The notes below the pieces were generated by a model that ran no database searches, was not told the origin of the DNA, and saw only the letters and a list, made by a program, of their open reading frames with translations. From positions 4,434,501 to 4,498,500 of the forward strand of contig NZ_CP092418.1 in NCBI RefSeq assembly GCF_023716485.1: 64,000 bases of DNA. The letters are read 5' to 3'. A program made the translations under genes and the position numbers. The DNA is from Microbulbifer variabilis. Its GTDB lineage: Bacteria; Pseudomonadota; Gammaproteobacteria; Pseudomonadales; Cellvibrionaceae. Within the stretch, counting starts at the first letter, position 1; each line of letters begins with the position of its first letter. Positions 47,357 through 57,546 of the stretch are shown here, one piece after another.

Positions 47357-48524
47357 GAGATCAAGAAAACGAAACGGAATAGGTTTGGTCTATTGCTCTA
47401 CAAGGAAATACATCCATACGGAGGGCTAGCAGTAAATAATATAAAGTACGTCTTCATATTTTAATTCACTGCATGCACTATCTTCCATCCACATATGTAA
47501 ACAAAAGAAAAGATATACATCTTAGGCTGGCAGGACAGGTAGATACTTTGTGTTACTTGAGTGATCTAATATCTCGATAAAAGAAGAAATAGAATATAAA
47601 CAGACATGTAAAAACCGCACTCTCACTCTCAAAATGTTGAGAGCACGATAATCTTAAAATACCAACCAGGCCCCTTATCTCCCTCAAAAAACTGCCCCGA
47701 AATGTCTTTAACTCCAATGTACACGGCAACCCCCTGATAAAAACCAGCTTCAGTCAGTCCTCATCACGCTTATTTTCTTTAGGCTTTCCAAAGCCAGTGA
47801 AACAAATTTTTATAGCAACGCGCCATTAAGAAAAATTAACCAGCACTAGGAGCAACTTCAAAATAATAAGGAGTAGTGAAGTTTTTCCTCCGGAAACAAT
47901 AATTTAAAAAGAGAACGTCATCGACACCTTACAAGACTATTTTACAAGCACGGCTAATTCAGCATCGCTTTATATCCCAACTACAGATCAATGGGAGCAG
48001 CGGATAAAACGAAGGTCCAAATATAGAATCCAACAAGCAGAATTTTCGAAGAACAGTACAAACCTTAGGACCTGGGAGTAAAGGGGTAACAATTTGGGGA
48101 GGCCAGATTGGGCAGGCTAAAGTGAGTTCTCGGCCTTCTCTCTTCGGATACCGATAAAACCTTTAGTGTCCGTTGGTGGGCTTTATACCAGCTTCCAGCC
48201 TAAAAGAGCTTTTCATATAAAACCGGTGAGTCAGAGTGGGCTAAACTTGCTTGGTGTCAATGCCAGTTACTGTAACGCCCTTCACCACTTCAAGCACAAT
48301 CAGTCTTCTAGTGATAGTGCTTTGTCATTGGCAGCAGCCTTATGAAACCCTCCTTCCGAGTGTTCTGCCAATGTCCGCTTGCGACCCTTGCCCATAAAGG
48401 CCCCATCATACGTCGGTCAAACGTAGTTTGGAGATAGTTACGATAGCGGAGAGAACCAGTGAATTTAACCGATGTTACTGACAGGTTAGTACTCTTTGAG
48501 TTTTCTAGACATAAATGAAGACAA
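47357..48524. other. long intergenic region between the RHS gene and aminotransferase
   Basis: About 1.2 kb with no supportable gene. AT-rich at the RHS side; small open frames are present but lack ribosome-binding sites. A minus-strand stretch near 48350-48430 reads as short open pieces (GKGRKRTLAEHSEGGFHKAA), suggesting old coding remains. No IS ends or direct repeats recognised. Confidence 0.4.
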
Positions 48525-48546
48525 CCGGCAGCCCTAAGGCTGCCGG
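48525..48546 (-). terminator. terminator of the aminotransferase operon
   Basis: 9-bp stem CCGGCAGCC/GGCTGCCGG with a four-base loop, ending 14 bases past the aminotransferase stop on the minus strand, followed by TTGTCTTC. Confidence 0.75.
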
Positions 48547-48559
48547 CGGAGGGTATGGG

Positions 48560-49873
48560 TCAGGCCAACTCGCCGATCACACCGCGCAGTTTATCCACAA
48601 TCGCATCGATCTCGTGTTTTTCGATAATCAGCGGTGGGGACATACACAGGGCATCGCCGATACCACGCGCCATTACCCCAGATTCCCAGGCCATAAGGGA
48701 AGCCTTGCCTCCGAACTTACCTTTGAGGTTTTCAGGGGCACGTAGCTCGATAGCACCAACCAGGCCGTAGTTACGCACATCGATCACATTGTCCATATCC
48801 GCCAGGCTGTGCAGGGCATTTTCCCAGTGCTGCCCGATTTCACCAGACGCACGCGTGAGCAGACCTTCGCGCTCGTAAATATCCAGAGTCGCCATACCCG
48901 CAGCACAGGCCACTGGATGTGCGGAATAGGTGTAACCGTGGAAAAATTCCACCATACCTTCGGCGGCTGCATTCATAACAGTGTTATGAATTTCGTCTTT
49001 TACAAACACCGCACTCAAAGGCACCGCCGCATTGGTAATACCTTTCGCGGAGGTGATCATATCTGGAGTCACATCGAACTCGATAGAAGCGAAAGCGGAA
49101 CCGGTGCGGCCCCAACCGGAAATCACCTCATCGAAAATCAGCAGCAGATCGTGCTTGTCACAGATCTCGCGCAGGCGCTTCAGGTAACCTTTGGGTGGCA
49201 GTACTACACCACCAGCACCGGCAAACGGCTCGACAATGACCGCAGCAATTTGATCGGCACCGTGGAAAGCCACTAGGCGTTCCAGGTCTTCCGCCAGCTC
49301 TATACCATGCTCCGGCAAACCGCGACTAAAGGCGTTGCGCTCAATATCCAGAGTGTGACGCATATGGTTCGCTTTCACCGGCTGACCAAAGCCCTGGTAA
49401 TTGGGAGCGATACCGCCCACGGAAATACCGCCAAAGTTCACCCCGTGGTAGCCCTTTTCGCGACCGATAAACATGGTGCGAGTGCCCTTGCCACGCGCAC
49501 GCTGGTATTGCAGAGCAATTTTCAGCGCGGTCTCTACGGCCTCGGAACCGGAGTTACCGAAAAATACATGGTCCAGGCCATCGGGAGTGTGCTTCACCAA
49601 GCGCTCGGAGTATTCAAAGCCCAACTCGTGACCAAAATTGAAGATGGAGCTGTAATCCAGGGTTTTCGCTTGGTGATAAATAGCTTCGGCAATTTCTGTG
49701 CGGCCGTGACCGGCATTGCTGCACCAGAGACCGGCGGTGGCATCAATAATCTGGCGACCACCTTTTTCGGTGAGGTAGATACCCTCGGCGCGCTCAACAA
49801 TCCGCGGGGCAGATTTAAAGGTGCGGTTGGGGGTAAAGGGCATCCAGAAAGCGTTGGTTGGCATTTCAGACAT
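48560..49873 (-). CDS. class III omega-amino acid:pyruvate aminotransferase
   Basis: PLP enzyme of 437 residues with the FWMPFTPNRTFK beta-alanine:pyruvate signature. Motifs: GSEAVETALKIALQY, the aspartate motif LLIFDEVISGWGRTG and the Schiff-base Lys277 (TSAKGITNAAVPLSA). It produces a semialdehyde (for example malonate or succinate semialdehyde) that the upstream dehydrogenase can oxidise. The gap of 130 bases to that gene suggests an operon. Substrate is not fixed by sequence. Confidence 0.88.
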   Translation of the reverse strand: MSEMPTNAFWMPFTPNRTFKSAPRIVERAEGIYLTEKGGRQIIDATAGLWCSNAGHGRTEIAEAIYHQAKTLDYSSIFNFGHELGFEYSERLVKHTPDGLDHVFFGNSGSEAVETALKIALQYQRARGKGTRTMFIGREKGYHGVNFGGISVGGIAPNYQGFGQPVKANHMRHTLDIERNAFSRGLPEHGIELAEDLERLVAFHGADQIAAVIVEPFAGAGGVVLPPKGYLKRLREICDKHDLLLIFDEVISGWGRTGSAFASIEFDVTPDMITSAKGITNAAVPLSAVFVKDEIHNTVMNAAAEGMVEFFHGYTYSAHPVACAAGMATLDIYEREGLLTRASGEIGQHWENALHSLADMDNVIDVRNYGLVGAIELRAPENLKGKFGGKASLMAWESGVMARGIGDALCMSPPLIIEKHEIDAIVDKLRGVIGELA

Positions 49874-50003
49874 AAACTGTATCTCCGCAAGTTCCCTGAA
49901 ACTTCAAAATATTTACGTTGGGGAGCCAGCGACTCCCACGAATTTTTTCAGGCGCTTGTGCAATCTCAGACAAGCGCACGGCACTGCCGTTCGAAACTAA
50001 AAA

Positions 50004-51449
50004 TCAGGCGCCGAAGCAGCAGTATTTGGTTTCGTAGAATTCGGCCATGCCTTCGACACCGCCCTCGCGGCCAATACCGGATTCTTTGTTGCCGCCAAAA
50101 GGCGCTACGGTGGTGGAGAATACCCCGGTGTTACAGGCAATCATGCCGTAATCCAGCGCTTCCACCACACGGTTCGCGCGGCGAATGTTCTCGCTCATCA
50201 CATAGGCAGCCAAACCGTAAGGGGTATCGTTAGCACGGCGGATCACATCGGCTTCATCGGTAAACTTCTGTACTGCGGCGATGGGACCAAAGTTCTCCTC
50301 CTGAGCCACCCGCATAGCATCCGTGACATCGGTCAGCAGGGTGGGAGCGAAATAGTTTTCTCCATTGGGCAGCTGCTCACCGCCAATCTCGATTTTCGCC
50401 CCGGCTTCTACCGCATCCTGTACTAGGTCCTGTACCCGATCCACCGCGCGACGATAAATCATCGGCCCCATGCTGACACCTTCTTCGGAGCCATGGCCGA
50501 TTTTCAGTGCGGCCACTTCGGCACGCAGCTTTTCCACAAACTCATCGTGTACCGAATCGTGCACATAAATGCGATTGGTGGCCACACACACCTGGCCAGC
50601 GTTGCGGAATTTGGTCGCCACGCAGGCCTGCACCGCCGTCTCCATATCTGCATCGTCGAATACGATAAAAGGCGCATTGCCACCTAGTTCCATGGACATC
50701 TTCTTCACGGTGCTGGCGCACTGCGCCATCAGCAGCTTGCCCACGGCGGTGGAGCCGGTGAAGGTAAATTTGGCCACGCGCGGGTCCTGGGTCAGTACCT
50801 TGCCGATGCCCGGTGAGTCACTGCCGGTCACCACATTGATGGTGCCCTTGGGAAGACCCGCTTCCTCTGCCAGCTGGCACAACGCCAATGCGGACAGCGG
50901 GGTCTCCAGTGCCGGCTTGATCACCACAGTACAGCCGGCTGCCAGCGCCGGTGCCGCCTTACGGGTAATCATGGCGTTGGGGAAGTTCCATGGGGTGATG
51001 CAGGTCACCACACCCACCGGCTGGCGGATGGTGCTCAGGCGCATCGCTGGATTGTGGGTAGGGATCGTCTGGCCGTAGGCTCGGCGACACTCTTCAGCAA
51101 ACCACTCGATAAAAGAGGCGCCATAAATAATTTCCCCCTTGGCCTCCGCCAGCGGCTTGCCCTGCTCGAAAGTGAGGAGACGCGCTAAATCATCGCTGTT
51201 ATCCATAATCAACTGGTACCAGCGCTTGAGGATGGCGGCACGTTCGCCGGCGGTGCGGCGGCTCCACTCCGGGAATGCGGCGCTCGCAGCTGCTACCGCC
51301 GCCTCTGCATCCTCCGCTGAACCATCGGCCACTAAGCCCAGTACTTCGCCATTGGCCGGATCGCGCACCTCTGCGGTGCCCGCAGCATCCCGCCACTCTC
51401 CATCGATATAGTTCTGAGACTTCAACAGGTTTGGATTCGCCAGTTCCAC
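50004..51449 (-). CDS. gabD: NAD(P)-dependent succinate-semialdehyde dehydrogenase (GabD-like)
   Basis: Aldehyde dehydrogenase, 481 residues. Catalytic Cys288 (NAGQVCVATNR) and general-base Glu254 (MELGGNAPF) are present, as are the TFTGSTAVGKLL Rossmann segment and the PWNFPNAM loop. GabD-like features include the FIEWFAEECRRAYG stretch. With the aminotransferase downstream it forms a two-step route from GABA, beta-alanine or related omega-amino acids to an acid. A LysR gene is divergent on the other side. Confidence 0.9.
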   Translation of the reverse strand: MELANPNLLKSQNYIDGEWRDAAGTAEVRDPANGEVLGLVADGSAEDAEAAVAAASAAFPEWSRRTAGERAAILKRWYQLIMDNSDDLARLLTFEQGKPLAEAKGEIIYGASFIEWFAEECRRAYGQTIPTHNPAMRLSTIRQPVGVVTCITPWNFPNAMITRKAAPALAAGCTVVIKPALETPLSALALCQLAEEAGLPKGTINVVTGSDSPGIGKVLTQDPRVAKFTFTGSTAVGKLLMAQCASTVKKMSMELGGNAPFIVFDDADMETAVQACVATKFRNAGQVCVATNRIYVHDSVHDEFVEKLRAEVAALKIGHGSEEGVSMGPMIYRRAVDRVQDLVQDAVEAGAKIEIGGEQLPNGENYFAPTLLTDVTDAMRVAQEENFGPIAAVQKFTDEADVIRRANDTPYGLAAYVMSENIRRANRVVEALDYGMIACNTGVFSTTVAPFGGNKESGIGREGGVEGMAEFYETKYCCFGA

Positions 51450-51540
51450 CGGAAAACTCCTGATAATTTACTGTTATTAATGGTATTGCGGCGATTCTGG
51501 CCGCAGCAGCCCAGGGAGAATAGTAGTATTTTTCGAACTA

Positions 51541-51561
51541 AAGTTTATATTTATCAAACTT
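51541..51561. promoter_or_regulatory. inverted repeat between gabD-like gene and lysR
   Basis: AAGTTT-N9-AAACTT at 51541-51561, midway between the two divergent starts (92 and 94 bases away). Position and dyad form fit a LysR-type operator. No binding data. Confidence 0.45.
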
Positions 51562-51655
51562 AAGGGTGAAGTGGCTTGTCCACTCCAATCCCCACTCCGC
51601 GGGCAGTGCCTAAGCTACGGCAAACTAACTCAAATAACACGGGATAAATCAGCAG

Positions 51656-52576
51656 ATGGGCAAGACAAAAAGCGCCTTGGGCGGGCGCCTCAGCGATATA
51701 GACCTTCGCCTGTTACGCGTTTTCCGTGAAGTGGTGCGCGCCGGTGGCCTGGCGCCTGCAGAGGTAGCGCTCAATATCGGCCGCTCCACCATTAGCGTAC
51801 ATATTTCCGACCTGGAAGCCCGCCTGGGTATGCAATTGTGCCTGCGCTCCCGCGGTCGTGCCGACTTCAAACTGACACCTGAGGGGGAGTCACTCTTCGA
51901 GGCCATCCTCGAATTGGATGGCCATCTGGAAGCCTTTAAAAGCCAGGTGAATGCCATTCAGTCTCACCTCACCGGAAATCTGCGTCTGGTGATGCCAGAC
52001 GATGTGCTGGAGATACCACAACTGGATTTGCCGGCAACCATTGCCCACCTTCGCCAACAGGCCCCCCAGCTACACCTGGAGGTACAACTTGCCGCACCCC
52101 AGGAACTGGAGCTGGAGATACTCGCCGGCCGCGCCGATGTGGGGATTAACCCCCTGCACACACGTCGACCAGGCTTGGAATACCAGCCGCTATTCCACCA
52201 CCAATCCACACTCTACTGTGGCGCCCAACACCCATGTGCCCAAGCGGATCAGGTCAGCGAGGAATTACTTACTCAGCAGGAACTGGCAGCCCCCAGTCAT
52301 GCAGTGCTCTCTGGCGCGGCTCACCTTTACCGATTATTTCCCAACCGTTCCACCGCTAACCATATGGCCGCGAGGCTAGCGATGATTCTATCCGGCTGTT
52401 TTGTGGGCTTTCTACCGGATTATCTCGCACAAAAATATGTGGCGTGCGGCAAACTGAAGCCGCTATTGGCCGAGCGTTTTCACTACCGCATTCAGAATGC
52501 TGCAACTTTTAAAAAGAATGCAGCAGACCACCCGGCTGTGCAGCTATTTTTGCGGGCTTTAGTAATTAAAAACTAA
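51656..52576 (+). CDS. LysR-family transcriptional regulator
   Basis: 306-residue regulator with an N-terminal winged HTH (LRLLRVFREVVRAGGLAPAE, STISVHISDLEARLG) and a C-terminal solute-binding-like inducer domain. Divergent from the semialdehyde dehydrogenase/aminotransferase operon, so it probably controls that operon and itself. The inducer may be an omega-amino acid or its semialdehyde. No sign of truncation. Confidence 0.87.
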   Translation: MGKTKSALGGRLSDIDLRLLRVFREVVRAGGLAPAEVALNIGRSTISVHISDLEARLGMQLCLRSRGRADFKLTPEGESLFEAILELDGHLEAFKSQVNAIQSHLTGNLRLVMPDDVLEIPQLDLPATIAHLRQQAPQLHLEVQLAAPQELELEILAGRADVGINPLHTRRPGLEYQPLFHHQSTLYCGAQHPCAQADQVSEELLTQQELAAPSHAVLSGAAHLYRLFPNRSTANHMAARLAMILSGCFVGFLPDYLAQKYVACGKLKPLLAERFHYRIQNAATFKKNAADHPAVQLFLRALVIKN

Positions 52577-52591
52577 CTATCGGCAAAGCCA

Positions 52592-52619
52592 CAGTAGCCT
52601 AAATTGGTCTAGGTTACTG
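52592..52619 (+). terminator. hairpin after lysR
   Basis: 10-bp stem CAGTAGCCTA/TAGGTTACTG with one G-U pair, 15 bases past the stop. Weak T-run. Confidence 0.4.
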
Positions 52620-52741
52620 CTTCCCAGACGAAAGACCTATAAGCCATTAATGACTGGCAATAAACCCTAAGGTTTGCACTGTTATAAAAATGCAGCATAT
52701 ATACAATAACTGCGTGTCAAAATGAATCACATGGAAGCTTT

Positions 52742-53119
52742 ATGATCGACTTTGAAAGTTCACCCATATTCAAACTGAAGCCTATTGATATCTCCGAGGC
52801 TAGAGATGATTTCAATAAATTTTTAATTGAAGGTGAATCTATCTTCGCAGGGTTCAAAACCATTCGCGATCAGGTGGTTTTTACCAACAAAAGAATTATC
52901 GCAGCCAACGTCCAGGGAATTACCGGCTCCAAGGTCGATTACACATCACTGCCCTACAGTAAAATACAGGCGTTTTCTGTAGAAAGCTCTGGCACCTTTG
53001 ACCTGGACTGTGAAATCGTGGTGTATCTCAGCGAGGTGGGAAAGGTCAAATTTGAAATCAAAGGGTCTTTTGATCTTATCCAATTTAATCAATATATCAG
53101 TAAGTATGTACTGGCTTAA
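52742..53119 (+). CDS. PH-domain protein (bacterial bPH_1 type)
   Basis: 125-residue protein matching the bacterial pleckstrin-homology family: RDQVVFTNKRIIAANVQGITGSK and the YSKIQAFSVESSGTFDLDCEI tract are characteristic. The fold is likely cytosolic. Function of bPH_1 proteins is poorly known. Followed by a hairpin. Confidence 0.82.
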   Translation: MIDFESSPIFKLKPIDISEARDDFNKFLIEGESIFAGFKTIRDQVVFTNKRIIAANVQGITGSKVDYTSLPYSKIQAFSVESSGTFDLDCEIVVYLSEVGKVKFEIKGSFDLIQFNQYISKYVLA

Positions 53120-53125
53120 CAATAT

Positions 53126-53152
53126 TGAAGGACGTCACAATTTAGGCCTTCA
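53126..53152 (+). terminator. hairpin after PH-domain gene
   Basis: TGAAGG...CCTTCA with a 15-base loop followed by five T. Confidence 0.45.
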
Positions 53153-53215
53153 TTTTTAATGTTAAGTCGGTATATTTAAGCCACCACAGATTTTATACAC
53201 AAGAGAGGGAAGTTC

Positions 53216-53446
53216 ATGTCACACATGTGGTTAGAAAGTTTGATTACCGAAAATGCACAGCAAGGGTTTGAATTGGCCATGAAACTATCCAGAATGGGAG
53301 TGAAATACACCCAACCTTCGGATGAGGTCAGAGGCAAGTTGAGAGCTTCCTACGAGGAAAACGCAGATAGCTTGATCGCCTCATCCCAGGTAGTTGCCAT
53401 CAACTTTCAGACAGTAGCTGCCGCCAATAACTACTGGCGCGGTTAA
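53216..53446 (+). CDS. small hypothetical protein
   Basis: 76 residues, no recognised domain, supported by a strong GAGAGGGAAG ribosome-binding site 5 bases before ATG. Sequence is helical and polar. Not seen as a homologue of any family I can name. Confidence 0.55.
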   Translation: MSHMWLESLITENAQQGFELAMKLSRMGVKYTQPSDEVRGKLRASYEENADSLIASSQVVAINFQTVAAANNYWRG

Positions 53447-53779
53447 GAGATTTCAGCGCTTTACATTGAATTTGAAAATTAGCTAAAAGTTCTGTAAAGC
53501 GCCTCTACCCCTCCCTCACCATAAATATCCAGTCAAGCTTTACCTAAATAAAACCAGTCTCCCTGGCTGATATTCAACAGAATTCACTATAAACATCAAG
53601 AAACACCAGCATCCCCAATTTTTCAATCTATATTGCAACTATTCTTTCTTTTGGATGCCCGTGGCAGAGAAACCTTGATCTAGACATTGGTAGAGATATC
53701 GATAAAAGTAAGGCTCAATTGAGCGGATCACATTGCCATTGGTACCTATCTCCTTTTGGAATATGGAGTGGTAATAAAC
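53447..53779. other. intergenic region upstream of the NTF2-like gene
   Basis: About 330 bases of AT-rich sequence. The minus-strand frame 53639-53824 overlaps the downstream gene's start and lacks support. No other feature seen. Confidence 0.4.
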
Positions 53780-54298
53780 ATGAGTGAGCAAGAAGAGCGA
53801 CTTGTTACGGTCTGGGAAACCCATACAGCAGCCGAGTTTGAGCTAAAGGATGCTGATGCTGCTATCGCCACTATGACCGACAACCCTGTTTTAATTCACG
53901 TCCCGGTAAACACAGGTGCAACCGGAAAGGAACCCCTGAGGAACTTCTATCGGGATATTTTTATACCGCAGATGCCGGCCGATGTTAGTCTGGAGCTACT
54001 GACTCGCACAGTAGGAAAACACAGAGTTATCGATGAGTTTATCCTGCATTTGACACACTCCCTGCGTATGGATTGGTTCGCTCCAGGTATCGAAGCCACG
54101 GGAAGGAAACTGTCTGTTCCCCATGTTGCAGTAATTGACTTTGACGGCGATAAGATCAGCTCAGAACATATCTATTGGGATCAAGCTTCTGTACTTAAAC
54201 AAATGGGATTTTTGGATAACCAACTGCCAATTATTGGCAAGAGTCAATGCGAGCGGCTACTGAATGCCAATGCCCCAGCCAACGAACTCATCCCATAA
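53780..54298 (+). CDS. NTF2-like / SnoaL-fold protein
   Basis: 172-residue cone-shaped fold typical of the SnoaL-like polyketide-cyclase group: the LVTVWETHTAAEFELKDADAAIATM helix, RNFYRDIFIPQ strand, and VAVIDFDGDKISSEHIYWDQ. Binds and may isomerise or hydrolyse a small hydrophobic ligand. The ATG at 53780 follows GGAG at 11 bases; an in-frame TTG lies 24 bases upstream. Substrate unknown. Confidence 0.75.
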   Translation: MSEQEERLVTVWETHTAAEFELKDADAAIATMTDNPVLIHVPVNTGATGKEPLRNFYRDIFIPQMPADVSLELLTRTVGKHRVIDEFILHLTHSLRMDWFAPGIEATGRKLSVPHVAVIDFDGDKISSEHIYWDQASVLKQMGFLDNQLPIIGKSQCERLLNANAPANELIP

Positions 54299-54586
54299 AG
54301 TATAAAAGCTAATAAACGGTAATCCTTAGCAGTATTGGGCTTTCTTCTAGTGCGCTCACCTCTCTTTCGCCAGCCGGTGAGATTGACCACTCTATGCCAG
54401 CCATTGTGCTTCATTCAAATTTTTGCCCTAATGCATCTATAGAAGCTCTCTACCGCGTCAGAGTGGTATGGGCATATCAAAAGGGGGTAGATATCGCCTT
54501 TCTAGGTGCCGCCTGGCAAGGTTTTAGCCCTGGTACCTGAACAGCAACTGCATTAAGTCCCCACAATAACTCTCGAGGAAGTAAGT
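54299..54586. other. intergenic region with one small open frame
   Basis: 288 bases containing a 48-residue plus-strand frame (54394-54540) that reads as protein-like (LHSNFCPNASIEALYRV, AYQKGVDIAFLGAAWQG) but has no homologue I recognise and no good ribosome-binding site. It could be a decayed gene. Confidence 0.3.
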
Positions 54587-55048
54587 GTGCGAACCCTGGG
54601 CAATTTCTTATGGTTTATTCTTGGCGGAGTCTTTATGGGACTTTGCTGGTGGTTTTTTGCACTAATCGCCTTTGTCAGCATTATCGGTATTCCCTGGGGT
54701 AGGGCCTGCTTTGTAATGGGCAAGTTCTCATTCTTTCCCTTTGGACGTGAGGCTATTTCACGCAAGGAGCTGACCCTAAACGAAGATATTGGGACCAGTG
54801 GACTTGGCTTGATCGGCAATATCATCTGGTTCCTATTTGCCGGAATTTGGCTGGCGATTGGTCATTTGGTACATGCTATTGCCTGCTTTGTAACCATCAT
54901 TGGTATCCCTTTCGCCATTCAACACTTAAAGCTTGCAGGTATATCCTTATCACCAATTGGAAAAACGATTGTAGTGACAGAAGTAGCCCAAGCTGCAAGG
55001 ATGAAAAATGCTGAGACGATAGTTTCAAGAATGAGAGGAAACATCTAG
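54587..55048 (+). CDS. yccF: YccF family inner-membrane protein
   Basis: 153 residues, several hydrophobic segments in a duplicated pattern (LGNFLWFILGG, IGNIIWFLFAGIW; repeated IIGIPWGRACFVMGK and IIGIPFAIQHLKL). GTG start preceded by GAGGAAG. Known as the YccF/DUF307 family; function unknown. Confidence 0.85.
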   Translation: MRTLGNFLWFILGGVFMGLCWWFFALIAFVSIIGIPWGRACFVMGKFSFFPFGREAISRKELTLNEDIGTSGLGLIGNIIWFLFAGIWLAIGHLVHAIACFVTIIGIPFAIQHLKLAGISLSPIGKTIVVTEVAQAARMKNAETIVSRMRGNI

Positions 55049-55252
55049 CCATTTAAGAATAAGGCCTTTCTGTTAAATGGTTTCAATGAGACAGGGTGAT
55101 CAATGGACCTTTAAGCCATTAGTACCAGATAGCTTTATTTAAATAGCAGATAATAAATTTATTAATACTGCATCTCCCTGTGATTCTACAGCGTCTTACC
55201 GTGAGTGACATAACAACCGTCACTCATTTTAATGAACACAGGGAGTATAACA

Positions 55253-56080
55253 ATGAGAAAGCTTACCTTAATTTTAGCTAGTACATTTGCTTTAGCTGCC
55301 AACTCTATTGGCTACGCCACTGAAAAACCCGTAATACCAGAACAGGACACACCAGCAGCCCAAGTAATGCTATTTGGTGTTTTTCATTTTCATAATCCTG
55401 GATTGGATTCAGTAAAGTCAGAGGTAATCAACGTACTTACTCCCAATAACCAGCGCTATTTGGAGCAACTTACTAGCAAGCTTGCAGATGAGGGGCCCAC
55501 CCACGTATTAATTGAATGCCCGCCGACATATCAAAAAACAATAAATCGCAAGTTCAATTCTTATAAAAATGGCAACCATGACCTCAGCGTAAATGAGAAT
55601 CAGCAACTGGGATTTCGTATAGCGGAAAAAGCGGGACTGGACAAGGTACTTTGTTATGACGAAAGAAATGTTCATTGGAAAGGTGCTGAACTAAGAGATT
55701 ATATGATCAAAGAAACACCGGAGAGAAAAAGAACTCATGACAAACTTATAGAGAAGATCGGCAAGGATACATCTCTCAGGCACAGCACTTTATCTTTAGG
55801 TCAATTACTGCAATTCCATAATAGCTCAAAGGAAGATCTAGATAATATGAATCTCTATATTATGGAAAATGATATAGGTGCAGGTAAAGGTTTTATTGGG
55901 GCCGATGCAGCAGCAAGCTGGTGGCACCGTAATTTCCGGATGTACGCTAATATACAGGCCAAAGCCCAGCCAGGAACTAAAGTAATTGCTATCGGTGGCT
56001 CAGGTCATACTGCTATCCTAAAGACCCTTCTAGAGGTTGATAAAAGTCGCCGGGCGTGGGATATCAATAATTACCTCTAG
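55253..56080 (+). CDS. DUF5694-like exported protein
   Basis: 275-residue secreted or periplasmic protein (signal ends near SIGYA). Contains VMLFGVFHFHNPG, THVLIECPP and a late GGSGHTAILKTLL, which recall the TraB/TIKI-like superfamily of DUF5694. ATG at 55253 follows GGGAG. Role unknown. Confidence 0.78.
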   Translation: MRKLTLILASTFALAANSIGYATEKPVIPEQDTPAAQVMLFGVFHFHNPGLDSVKSEVINVLTPNNQRYLEQLTSKLADEGPTHVLIECPPTYQKTINRKFNSYKNGNHDLSVNENQQLGFRIAEKAGLDKVLCYDERNVHWKGAELRDYMIKETPERKRTHDKLIEKIGKDTSLRHSTLSLGQLLQFHNSSKEDLDNMNLYIMENDIGAGKGFIGADAAASWWHRNFRMYANIQAKAQPGTKVIAIGGSGHTAILKTLLEVDKSRRAWDINNYL

Positions 56081-56330
56081 AATTCCTACCCGGCTTATTT
56101 ATCACTAACAATTGAGAGTAATACTCATTCCAATCCATACCCTTGGATATCACACTACTTATAGTGCGATATCCAAGCTTAGCAAAAAATAAACACACAA
56201 GAAATTTTAACTTTAGCTTTCCCTCCCTAACTACGTGTAAGATAGTTTATTTTCAGCTCAGGAATTACCATACAAAAACAAGATTACATCCACCTTAATA
56301 ATCATACCTATGATTTTGCTATCAATATTT

Positions 56331-57278
56331 CTATCTAGCTTTTGGAATAAATTCTTTCTCTAGAGCACTCCGATCCCACCCTCCAGTGCTCGCTGCAGCT
56401 TCATAGGTACTCTGCAGAAAAGCCAATAATGTTTCATCTGGTGCCGTAGACTTCCTCACCTCATCATAAGGAAGGATAAATTCAGACAGCTCCTTTGAAT
56501 AAAACGCAGAATCCGGACTAACCTCTTGACCCGAAAATTTATCAGATGCAGGATACGTATAAGAATAAAATGCAGCATCTTTATAACCTCCTCCGCCGGG
56601 CCAAAACCCAGCACTACTGACTTCATGAGAGTATGCCTCTTGAGCAGCCCAGTCAGGGAAATTTGGAACACCTCCAGGATGCAGAGGTGCCTCTCTGCCA
56701 GAGAAACGTGTAACCGCTAAATCAAAACTTCCCCAGAAAAAATGCACAGGACTGCATTTCCCTATAAAACGGGAACGAAACTCTTTAAAAACTCTATCTA
56801 TTTGCACTAGCACCTGCCAAAAACGGGTTGCAAACCTTGAGTCATAATGACAATGATTCCTATCCTCTTCAAAGGGGATACTATTGGCAATCTCACTAGG
56901 TGTGGTATAGATTTCAACTGAAAGACCAAGATCCCTCATTACATTTATAACCGCCATATAGAAATCGGCAACGCACATTGGCGTTAACGGTATGATACGC
57001 CTGCCACCATCACTGACCAATATTGAAAGTTGATGCTCAAGAAGATCAAATTCAATAGAAAAAGCTCTTCCATCATAGGGGATCAGAGAAGTATTCAATC
57101 CCCTTGCTGATATATAAAAAGGCACATGCCAGGAGTGGTTTGTCCAAGGTGTCTGAACCAAGCGAATCTTACCAATGATCTGTGTCCACAGATGTAATGT
57201 GGCCACTGTGTCTGACCAATCTTGAAAGTGAAGTTCAGGCCAATCTGAATTCTTAGAACGATTTGAAGGCATCTTCAT
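56331..57278 (-). CDS. DUF5996 family protein
   Basis: 315 residues. The early WPELHFQDWSDTVATLHLWTQ and the mid-protein VHFFWGSFDLAVTRFSGR and PNFPDWAAQEAYSHE segments match DUF5996. Cytosolic, no signal peptide. Function unknown. Confidence 0.82.
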   Translation of the reverse strand: MKMPSNRSKNSDWPELHFQDWSDTVATLHLWTQIIGKIRLVQTPWTNHSWHVPFYISARGLNTSLIPYDGRAFSIEFDLLEHQLSILVSDGGRRIIPLTPMCVADFYMAVINVMRDLGLSVEIYTTPSEIANSIPFEEDRNHCHYDSRFATRFWQVLVQIDRVFKEFRSRFIGKCSPVHFFWGSFDLAVTRFSGREAPLHPGGVPNFPDWAAQEAYSHEVSSAGFWPGGGGYKDAAFYSYTYPASDKFSGQEVSPDSAFYSKELSEFILPYDEVRKSTAPDETLLAFLQSTYEAAASTGGWDRSALEKEFIPKAR

Positions 57279-57546
57279 ATTTCACTCCGATCACTCACAA
57301 CAAATAAAATAAAAGGCTACTGCCTCAGCAAAAAAATAAGCAGCATTCGGAAAAATCCACAACAGCAACATTATCGACACCAAATGATTCTCTACATGCC
57401 AACATAACTTACAAATACATTATTAGTGTCACCAAGCAAATTCCTACGCCTTTGACTTGCAAACTACACTCTTCAGTCGAGAAACTAATAAGTTAATCGT
57501 GTTACCCCAAACATACCAACTCTAAACAACTGAATACCTGTCACGC

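Noticed and set aside
49307..50233. 308-residue open frame on the plus strand
   Set aside because: Opposite the aminotransferase and dehydrogenase genes; no domain or start support.
53639..53824. 61-residue minus-strand frame
   Set aside because: Overlaps the start of the NTF2-like gene and has no supporting features.
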